Origin: an uncultured Collinsella sp.
GTDB taxonomy: Bacteria; Actinomycetota; Coriobacteriia; Coriobacteriales; Coriobacteriaceae
Assembly: GCA_902490365.1 (NCBI GenBank)
Contig: CABUDQ010000029.1
Span: 1 to 27,494, forward strand
DNA: 27,494 bases
Reading direction: 5' to 3'
A model generated the notes under the pieces. It was given only the letters and a program-made list of their open reading frames with translations. It had not been told where the DNA came from and did no database searches. Shown in pieces: positions 8,047-14,061 of the stretch. How positions within the stretch are numbered: the stretch's first letter is position 1; every line of letters begins with the position of its first letter. Both the position numbers and the translations under genes were made by a program.

Positions 8047-8079
8047 ATAACTCCTAAACCTTTTAACCAACCAAGGAAA

Positions 8080-8181
8080 CGGCTTTCCCAGGCGCCCGAG
8101 GTTGCCGTGAAAGAGCAGCTCCGCGCACTTTGGTACGCAAGCGACGGTTTGAACGGCAAGATCGGGTACCTGGGGAAGCCG
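8080..8181. repeat. 102-bp imperfect palindrome, copy C
   Basis: The arms 8081-8099 and 8162-8180 pair at 16 of 19 positions. An inner TTGCCGT/ACGGCAA pair follows after a two-base internal loop, then an AAA-containing segment and a GCGCAC/GTACGC tip with a TTTG loop. It fills most of the gap between the two double-cubane genes. On the minus strand it carries TTGCCGTTCAAACC, very close to TGCCTTTCAAACC of the copy near 23580. Confidence 0.7.
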
Positions 8182-8196
8182 CCGGAACGTATAGCC

Positions 8197-9480
8197 CTAA
8201 ATGGTTTCCAAGAAAGCTTCGATGCGCGTCTGCAATTGGCCTGCGTCCTCGCCGGCGTAGTCGGTCGTGATGTGCATGAACGGAATGCCCGCCTCCTCGG
8301 CGGCCTTCTCCACGGCGAAGGACTCCATCTCATAGAGCGTGCAGAACTGCAGGGCCACGTCGACGATGCCGTCGGCATGCAGGTCCTTGGCCATCTGGAC
8401 AATGTCCTTCATACGCTGGTCGTTGGGCGTAAAGACGGCGCAGTTGATCTTAAAGTAGCGCTCGGCGATGGCATCGAGCATCTCGTCGACCGTCTCACCG
8501 GACTCGTCGACCAGGTCCTTGTAATAGCGCGAGCCCGTGCAGGACTCCTCGCCTACCACAATGCCACCGGCTTTCTCGATGAGGTTGAACAGCTTCCAGT
8601 TGGGCACGGCCATGGGCGTGCCGGTGTACAGAATGCGCTTGGTCCCCTTGGGCGCCACGCCCTCGCCGGCCTCGACACGCTGCTCGCACTCAGCCGCCAT
8701 ATCGTTGATGGCTCCGGTCAGACGTGGCGTGTCGTCCATAAAGGCGGCCTGAACGGTCAGCAGGCTGTCAAGACCGCTGATGGGCGCAGGGTCGGCAGCG
8801 CGCGTGGCAGCGAGGCGCTGCAGGGCGCGACGCTTCTCATTGACGGCGTGGATGGCGGCCTTCAGACGCTCAGGCGTGATCGTGACGCCGCACTCTTCCT
8901 CGATCCTGGCGGTGAGCTTCTTGACCTCGGCCTTCCAGGTCACGAGCGTCGACTCGTCGTGTACGTTGGGAATATCCATGACGTACATATTCTTTTGCGT
9001 GGCAAAAAACTCGTAGGCCTTCTTCTTGCCATCGCAGGTGTTCTCGCCTACCACCAAGTCACTCGACTCAATGTAGGGGCAGACCTCGCCCAGCTTAAAG
9101 CCGGCAAAGCTCTTGATAAGCGGGCAGGTATTGCGCGGCAGATGCTCCTCGACCTTATCGGTTGCCCAATCGGCACCCGAGCACAGACCCACGGGAATAC
9201 CGTCGCAGGCGAGCACAATCTCCTCGGGCACGTACACGCAGAACGAACCGACGATCTTGGTGGCCTCGCCGGCCTCCTTCTTGTCGAGCATCTCCTTAAT
9301 ACGGCCGCTGTGGATGTTGGTGGCCACAAAGTCCAGGTAGGACGTGGACTTGGGGCGATTGTTCTGCGTCAAGAACATATCGCCGTACATCTGGCCCACG
9401 GCGCCCAGCAGCATGTCGTGGTCGGCAAGATTCATGCCGAGGCTCTCCCACATCGGATGGAAATCGAATTCTTCAGCCAT
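8197..9480 (-). CDS. Double-cubane-cluster anaerobic reductase, first copy (HgdB/YjiM-like)
   Basis: The 427-residue protein is the first gene of the apparent operon. The signature GENTCDGKKKAYE spans 145-157. Six cysteines (C119, C134, C149, and C314, C347, C380) have nearly the same spacing as in the second copy (15 and 15; then 33 and 33 against 30 and 33). Each protein therefore appears able to hold a complete double-cubane cluster. It has an extra ~40-residue N-terminus compared with the second copy. The ATG at 9480 is preceded by AGGGG seven bases upstream. The protein is probably cytosolic, receiving electrons from the activator encoded at 5959-6723. A classical 2-hydroxyacyl-CoA dehydratase alpha subunit is the alternative, made less likely by the CDGKKK signature. 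Confidence 0.88.
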   Translation of the reverse strand: MAEEFDFHPMWESLGMNLADHDMLLGAVGQMYGDMFLTQNNRPKSTSYLDFVATNIHSGRIKEMLDKKEAGEATKIVGSFCVYVPEEIVLACDGIPVGLCSGADWATDKVEEHLPRNTCPLIKSFAGFKLGEVCPYIESSDLVVGENTCDGKKKAYEFFATQKNMYVMDIPNVHDESTLVTWKAEVKKLTARIEEECGVTITPERLKAAIHAVNEKRRALQRLAATRAADPAPISGLDSLLTVQAAFMDDTPRLTGAINDMAAECEQRVEAGEGVAPKGTKRILYTGTPMAVPNWKLFNLIEKAGGIVVGEESCTGSRYYKDLVDESGETVDEMLDAIAERYFKINCAVFTPNDQRMKDIVQMAKDLHADGIVDVALQFCTLYEMESFAVEKAAEEAGIPFMHITTDYAGEDAGQLQTRIEAFLETI

Positions 9481-9525
9481 GGCGGTTCCCCTCTCGAACC
9501 AAAAACGGATAACAGCGGTATCGAT

Positions 9526-9654
9526 GCACGACGGGCGGCGATTGCCCGGCCGTGCTCAAACCCGGAATTTTGGGGAACCTGCTTTGCGGTTGACTATTTA
9601 GTTGTGCGTCGTCTCTCCCGGAGCCGTGAACATACCTGCTCATATGCGGCTCCG
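9526..9654 (-). promoter_or_regulatory. Hairpins in the long leader of the double-cubane operon
   Basis: Two clear hairpins are visible in the leader. One has arms CGGAGCCG (9619-9626) and CGGCTCCG (9647-9654), 8 bp with a 20-base loop that contains the stop of the mini-ORF. The other spans 9526-9555, with GCACG/CGTGC and CGGGC/GCCCG stacked around a seven-base loop. A TTTTTGG tract follows the second hairpin at a distance (minus strand near 9505). The arrangement could support attenuation, but I recognise no known riboswitch. Confidence 0.4.
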
Positions 9655-9708
9655 AGCGATATACAGGGCAGGCGCGGCAACGCGGCGAATGTATGTCGAT
9701 TGCGGCAT
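9640..9708 (-). CDS. Possible 22-residue leader peptide upstream of the double-cubane operon
   Basis: An ATG at 9708 is preceded by a near-perfect Shine-Dalgarno AAAGGAGG with an eight-base spacer. It opens a 22-codon frame starting MPQSTYIRR and ending IARSRI. Its TGA overlaps the ATG of a second, 56-codon frame (9643-9473), which in turn overlaps the first double-cubane start by eight bases. The second frame has no Shine-Dalgarno site and uses codons such as CTA, AAT and AGT, unlike the neighbouring genes, so it may be only a by-product. The peptide matches nothing I recognise. Confidence 0.3.
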   Translation of the reverse strand: MPQSTYIRRVAAPALYIARSRI

Positions 9709-9816
9709 GTGCGCGCCCTCCTTTACAAGTTGAGGTCAACTATATCAACGGTCATCGACCATGCGAACACCGTTGACATTCGTACGACAGCGTCGTGTGC
9801 CGTCGTTTAATAAATT

Positions 9817-9844
9817 ATTATCTTGATTGATAGGAGTTTGTCAT
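9817..9844 (-). promoter_or_regulatory. Candidate promoter for the double-cubane/selenium operon
   Basis: On the minus strand ATGACA (9844-9839, one mismatch to TTGACA) and GATAAT (9822-9817, one mismatch to TATAAT) are 16 bases apart, in an AT-rich island within otherwise GC-rich sequence. This would give a leader of about 330 bases. Downstream of it lie dyads GTTGA/TCAAC at 9729-9740 and TCAACGG/CCGTTGA at 9745-9776 that could bind a regulator. The rest of the 9481-9909 gap holds the leader and, near modC, no convincing terminator. Confidence 0.5.
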
Positions 9845-9909
9845 CCCTCATTCGGCGAACGGCAAGACAAAGCCGCCGAGGCCTATATCCCCGATGGCAT
9901 TACCCGGCG

Positions 9910-10980
9910 CTATCGACAAACCAAATGAATCCTGCTGGCATCAAAATGCATGCGCAGGGTCTCCCCCGCCTGCGGCAACTCCTCTACAGGCACGCTCACC
10001 TTGTTGACCTTCCACTGCAGACGCGTGGGCGCATCGATGCGCGGCACATCCAGCAGCACCAGCCGCTCAAAGCGCGAATCGCTCACACGGGCCACGTGCA
10101 AATCGTAGCTGTTGCGGCCCCGCTCAGCGCGGTTGTCCACATGGAAGTAGCTTGCGCGAATGCCCAGGTACGCCACGTCATCGGGAACCTCGTGTCCCAC
10201 GTTAAAGGTCATGCCCCAGTCGAGGGCCTCAACCTCTTCGTCGCCGATCTTGCGCGCGCGGCTCGTATTCTTGCAGCCCGTCAAGCGCAGTGCCGCCAGC
10301 GTCTGCGGACGGCGGACCACGTCCTCGATGGAGCCGATCTCCTCCACATGCCCGTTATGCATAACGCAGATGCGCTCGCACAGACGGCACGCCTCGTCGA
10401 TATCGTGGCTCACGTAGAGCACGGTGCGGTTGCATACGTCGAACAGGTCAAGCATGTTCTGCTCAAGCGCGCTCTTAAGATACGCATCGAGCGCGCTCAT
10501 GGGCTCGTCGAACATAAAAATGCCCGGGTGCGCCGCCACCATGCGAGCAAGCGCCACACGCTGCTGCTGGCCGCCCGAGAGGCGCGCGGGATAGCGGTCG
10601 GCAAAGTCGGCCAGTCCAAAGATACCCAGGTAGCGCTCGGCAAGTTGCCTGCGCGCCGCGACGTCGCCTGCACCCTCAACGCCGGCGCACACGTTATCAG
10701 CCACCGTCATGTTGGGAAAGAGCTGATAGTTTTGGAACAACAGGGCGCACTTGCGCTCCTGGGGCGACAGGTTGATACCCGCCGACGAGTCAAAGAAGGT
10801 TACGCCGTTGACGACGATTTTGCCCTTGTCGGGCGTCTCCACGCCGGCAATGCAGCGCAAAGTGCAGCTCTTGCCGCATCCGGAGGCGCCGAGCAGCGCC
10901 ACGCGTTCCTCGCCGGTCTCAAGCTGCATGTCGAGCATAAACCCGGGGTAGCGTTTTTTGATATCCAGAACGAGCGACAT
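9910..10980 (-). CDS. modC: Molybdate ABC transporter ATP-binding protein
   Basis: The 356-residue ATPase energises molybdate (or tungstate) import. It has Walker A GASGCGKS (31-38), a Q-loop at FQNYQLFP, ABC signature LSGGQQQR (134-141), Walker B IFMFDEP (154-160) and the switch His in VSHDIDEA. A C-terminal region of about 120 residues is present, the place where ModC usually has a molybdate-binding regulatory domain, but I see no clear duplicated TOBE/Mop motif. The ATG follows the modB stop by three bases, and its Shine-Dalgarno GGAGG lies inside modB. Position after modA and modB settles the transport role. Specificity for Mo over W cannot be read from sequence. Confidence 0.9.
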   Translation of the reverse strand: MSLVLDIKKRYPGFMLDMQLETGEERVALLGASGCGKSCTLRCIAGVETPDKGKIVVNGVTFFDSSAGINLSPQERKCALLFQNYQLFPNMTVADNVCAGVEGAGDVAARRQLAERYLGIFGLADFADRYPARLSGGQQQRVALARMVAAHPGIFMFDEPMSALDAYLKSALEQNMLDLFDVCNRTVLYVSHDIDEACRLCERICVMHNGHVEEIGSIEDVVRRPQTLAALRLTGCKNTSRARKIGDEEVEALDWGMTFNVGHEVPDDVAYLGIRASYFHVDNRAERGRNSYDLHVARVSDSRFERLVLLDVPRIDAPTRLQWKVNKVSVPVEELPQAGETLRMHFDASRIHLVCR

Positions 10981-10983
10981 GGC

Positions 10984-12426
10984 TTATCGACCTCCCTGCG
11001 GCACCGCGTCATCGCGCATAAGCTCGGCCAGCGCCTCGCGATCGATACGCAAGGCATCGCCACCCGCCGGGCCGAGCGAATCGGCCGCACCGGCGAGCTC
11101 TTTGGCCTGTTTGCACTCCGCTCGGGAAAAGCCCCGCTCGCGATACTTTTGCGAATGCGCGGTGTACATGTTGATAAACAGGATGACCAGGAAGCTGAAC
11201 GCAATTACGACCACGACCCAAAAGAGGGCCACCGACGTATTGCCGCCCATCCACTCAAAGTAGATGGCGATGGGGATGGTCTGCGTAATGCCGGCGTAGT
11301 TGCCCGCAAAGAACAGGGTGCAGCCAAACTCGCCCATGGCACGCGCGAAGGCAAGCACCGCGCCGGCGGCAATCGAGGGCCAGCCAAGCGGCATCATAAG
11401 CTTGGTAAAGATGCGACGCTCGGACCATCCCAGGGTTCGCGCGGCATCGAGCATCTGCGCGTCAAGGCTCTCAAAGGCTCCGAGCGCCGTGCGGTAGACC
11501 AGCGGAAACGACACAACGACGGCCGAAATGACCGCCGCGGGCCAGGTAAAGACGATCGAGATGCCGTGCGCGATGAGGCACTGGCCCACCCCGGTCGAGC
11601 GGCCAAACAGCATGAGAAGCAGAAAGCCACAAACCGTGGGCGGCAGCACCATAGGAATCGTAAAGACCGAATCGAGCAGGCCCTTGATGCGACTCGAGGT
11701 ACCCATAGTCTTCCACGCGGCAAACAGGCCCAGTGCAAAGGCAATCAACAGGGCAAGGCCGCTCGTTTTGATAGACACCCAAAACGGGCGGTAGTCGATG
11801 CCGCCTAAAAAGGAGGCCAGAGAGGTCAAGGGCCCCTGCTCATCCCGCAATACGACAGACGACGCCTCTACCATTTGAGCGCTATCAAGCCAACGCGCGC
11901 CGCCCTTGGCATCGCCCGAGGCTGATGCAATCACCACATAGCGGTCCCCATCCGCACCGCGCTCGTCAAAGCTATAGGTATACCCGCCAGCATCAAACGT
12001 TGTTTCCGCCGTGACATACCAAGGAAGATCCACGTCCCCCAGCTGCGCACCTCCCATGCAGTTTGCGCTGTCGAGCTTACAGACGAGGGCCTTGAGACCC
12101 GATACGCACTCGTTGTCCTGCGGATCCAATCCATACTTCTCGACCGCCTTAGGCGATATCCACGCCACAACGCGATCGGCAGCAGGCGCCACTACAAGGT
12201 CCACGTCCTCGTCAACGGGAAATCGGTAGCCCTCAGGCTGGCCCTCCATGGCACGAGCGGTCCCCCTGGCCAACCGCTCAAAACCCTCGATCCCATAGGA
12301 AAGCCCATGAGCGGTCGCAGCAACCTGGGCCCCGTCCTCAGCGTCCCCAGCAACCGCAAATCCCGGCACCCAGCAAAGCGCGAGGGTCAAAGCACAGGCG
12401 ACAAGCATGCGGAATCTTTTAAGCAC
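10984..12426 (-). CDS. modB: Molybdate ABC transporter permease with an extra N-terminal extracytoplasmic domain
   Basis: At 480 residues this is about twice the usual ModB length (around 225-260). The C-terminal part, roughly residues 205-430, is an ordinary ModB permease: five or six hydrophobic helices, FTIPMVLPPTVCGFLLL, and the ATPase-contact EAA-like loop DAARTLGWSERRIF. Before it lies a signal-like start (LKRFR, then a hydrophobic stretch to GFAVAGDAE) and about 175 residues that look extracytoplasmic. That part contains three cysteines in NECVSGLKALVCKLDSANC and several aromatic segments, and I do not recognise its fold. A short charged cytoplasmic tail ends the protein. I chose the GTG at 12426 because GGAG lies about seven bases upstream and it gives a clean signal peptide; a longer frame reaches 12495. 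Confidence 0.85.
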   Translation of the reverse strand: MLKRFRMLVACALTLALCWVPGFAVAGDAEDGAQVAATAHGLSYGIEGFERLARGTARAMEGQPEGYRFPVDEDVDLVVAPAADRVVAWISPKAVEKYGLDPQDNECVSGLKALVCKLDSANCMGGAQLGDVDLPWYVTAETTFDAGGYTYSFDERGADGDRYVVIASASGDAKGGARWLDSAQMVEASSVVLRDEQGPLTSLASFLGGIDYRPFWVSIKTSGLALLIAFALGLFAAWKTMGTSSRIKGLLDSVFTIPMVLPPTVCGFLLLMLFGRSTGVGQCLIAHGISIVFTWPAAVISAVVVSFPLVYRTALGAFESLDAQMLDAARTLGWSERRIFTKLMMPLGWPSIAAGAVLAFARAMGEFGCTLFFAGNYAGITQTIPIAIYFEWMGGNTSVALFWVVVVIAFSFLVILFINMYTAHSQKYRERGFSRAECKQAKELAGAADSLGPAGGDALRIDREALAELMRDDAVPQGGR

Positions 12427-12494
12427 GAAAAGCTCCAAGCGAATACAAGGACGGAGTGAAACACAAAACGATGGAATTATCGCGCCAAGCCGCA

Positions 12495-13367
12495 CTACTC
12501 GGAAAGCTCAAAGCCGTACTTAGCCCAAATCTTCTGCGCCTTCTTGTTGGTCAGACAGAAGTCGATGAACGCCTTGGCCTCGTCGGCGTGCTCGGAGCTC
12601 TCGGCAACGGCACCCGGGTACACGATGGGCTTGTGCGAATCCTCGGGGCACACGAAGGCCTCCTCGATGCCGTCGTAGCGGAAGATGTCAGAGCTGTAGA
12701 CAAAACCGGCCACGCAGTCGCCTGTGGACACATAGGCGGCGGCGGTACCAACTTTGTCTGCCAGTGCGACCTTGTCGGCGATCTCGGGTGCGTACTCGCC
12801 ATCATCACCCTCGGTACCGGTGTAGAGGCCCACGGAAGCCAGCGCCTGGTTAGCATACTTGCCGGCGGGAACGGTCTTGGCGTCGCCGATGGCGATCTTG
12901 CCGTCCAGATTCGCGACGCCGGCGATGGCCTCGACCTTGGTATCGGAGCCCTCGGCGCGAATGATCACAAGGTCGTTGACGAACATATCCTCACGGGTGT
13001 CGGTGTCGACGAGCTCGGCGGCTTCGGCGTCATCCATGGTGCCCTTGGAAGCGGTGATGAGCACATCGGCCGTGGCGCCGGCACGCATCTGCTCGACGAG
13101 GTCGCCGGAGGCCTTAAACTGCGTGTCGGCAAAGGTGGTGCCGGTCTGCTCGGTGTAAAGCTCCTGAACCTCGGGCAGAGCCTTCTCGAGCGAGTTGGCG
13201 GCAAAGACCTGCAGCTCGACAGCTTTCTTGGAAGATGCCTTAGCAGAACCGGCATCTGATCCGGCCGGCTCGGACGTCTTGCTGCCCGAACAGCCGGCAA
13301 GACCAAGGCCGGCAGCGGCGAAAGCAGAGAGCGAGACGAATCCGCGGCGAGAAACCATATCGAACAT
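12495..13367 (-). CDS. modA: Molybdate-binding lipoprotein (Tat-type signal)
   Basis: The 290-residue periplasmic-type binding protein captures molybdate outside the membrane for ModBC. The N-terminus MFDMVSRRGFVSLSAF has a twin-arginine SRRGF motif, and the hydrophobic stretch ends in the lipobox LAGC. It is therefore probably a Tat-exported lipoprotein, suitable for a one-membrane cell. A low-complexity S/A/G/K linker follows, then the ModA-like body with VFAANSLEKALPEVQ and ASGDLVEQMRAGATADVLITAS. The ATG at 13367 has AAAGGG six bases upstream. It is the first gene of modABC, preceded by an AT-rich promoter region with dyads. Confidence 0.92.
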   Translation of the reverse strand: MFDMVSRRGFVSLSAFAAAGLGLAGCSGSKTSEPAGSDAGSAKASSKKAVELQVFAANSLEKALPEVQELYTEQTGTTFADTQFKASGDLVEQMRAGATADVLITASKGTMDDAEAAELVDTDTREDMFVNDLVIIRAEGSDTKVEAIAGVANLDGKIAIGDAKTVPAGKYANQALASVGLYTGTEGDDGEYAPEIADKVALADKVGTAAAYVSTGDCVAGFVYSSDIFRYDGIEEAFVCPEDSHKPIVYPGAVAESSEHADEAKAFIDFCLTNKKAQKIWAKYGFELSE

Positions 13368-13427
13368 GTTCAACCCTTTCGAACGATACACCCGGGCACC
13401 CCACCGCGGGCTTTATTCTGTAATTAA

Positions 13428-13480
13428 ATTATACTTCGGTGCGAATAATGATTATGAGAAATTATTCTCTTCTGAGAATA
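13428..13480 (-). promoter_or_regulatory. modA promoter with GAGAA/TTCTC half-site array
   Basis: A perfect -10 TATAAT lies at 13433-13428 on the minus strand, 60 bases before modA, without a good -35. Over and above the -35 position lie three alternating half-sites, GAGAA (13456-13460), TTCTC (13465-13469) and GAGAA (13474-13478). They form dyads with four-base spacers, the second a perfect 7-bp TATTCTC/GAGAATA pair. The placement suits a regulator such as a ModE-like protein, though the motif is not the E. coli ModE site. The AT content contrasts strongly with flanking genes. Confidence 0.55.
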
Positions 13481-13520
13481 TAGCTTCAGGCATGCCTACA
13501 GAATGCCGTCCCCTTGGGCG

Positions 13521-13557
13521 CAAATAAAAAGCGGAGCAGCCGTTCAGGTCGCTCCGC
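13521..13557 (-). terminator. Rho-independent terminator after the moeA-moaB pair
   Basis: On the minus strand GCGGAGC (13557-13551) pairs with GCTCCGC (13537-13531) across a 13-base loop and is followed by TTTTTATTTG. It lies 14 bases after the moaB-like stop and separates this pair from modABC. Confidence 0.85.
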
Positions 13558-13571
13558 CGCAGGTAAATCGC

Positions 13572-14051
13572 TTAGTTGGTATGTCCGCCGCCCGCTGTCA
13601 TCTGAGCCGCATGCTCCAGCTGGTCCGCTATGGCCTCCCAGCTTTCGCGAGCGGCCTTCGTAGAACCGGGAAAGTTTACGACAAGTGTATGACCTCGTTG
13701 CATGCAAATAGCGCGCGAGAGCATGGCGCGGCGCGTCTTGGTCATCGAGTACGCACGGATCGCCTCGGCAATACCCGGCACCTCGCGATCGCAGACGGCA
13801 CGCGTCGCCTCGGGCGTCACATCGCGCATCGAAAGCCCCGTGCCGCCGCAGGTGAGCACGACATTGGCGTGGCACTCATCGGCGGCTTCCACAATAGCAT
13901 CACCAATCTCGCTGACGTCATCGCGCGCGACCACATGCGAGGCGACCGTCCATCCCTGCGCCTCGATAAGCTCCTCGAGTGCGGCACCGGCCTCGTCCTG
14001 GGCAAGGCCCCGCGTATCCGAACACGTCACGATCGATATCTTCAGCTCCAT
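13572..14051 (-). CDS. MoaB/MogA-family molybdopterin adenylyltransferase-like protein
   Basis: The 159-residue protein has the MoaB/Mog fold signature TCGGTGLSMRDVTPEA near residues 68-83, which binds molybdopterin in the family. It also has TCSDTRG near residue 9 and a C-terminal NFPGSTKA. MogA adenylylates molybdopterin before metal insertion by MoeA; MoaB is its close relative with the same or a related job. The ATG at 14051 has GTAGGAGG upstream, and the gene starts 10 bases after moeA, so the two are an operon. A longer in-frame start at 14144 would run into moeA and has no ribosome site. Whether to call it mogA or moaB is not decidable here. Confidence 0.88.
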   Translation of the reverse strand: MELKISIVTCSDTRGLAQDEAGAALEELIEAQGWTVASHVVARDDVSEIGDAIVEAADECHANVVLTCGGTGLSMRDVTPEATRAVCDREVPGIAEAIRAYSMTKTRRAMLSRAICMQRGHTLVVNFPGSTKAARESWEAIADQLEHAAQMTAGGGHTN

Positions 14052-14061
14052 AGCATTCCTC

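Noticed and set aside
9473..9739. 88-codon minus-strand frame before the first double-cubane gene
   Set aside because: It has no known motif, codon use unlike neighbours and no ribosome site at its own start. It is kept only as part of the leader observation.
7657..9810. 717-codon open frame on the plus strand
   Set aside because: It lies antisense to the two double-cubane genes, has no known motif and reflects the GC-rich third-position bias. The same applies to plus-strand frames at 176-1516, 1701-2762 and 9823-11808.
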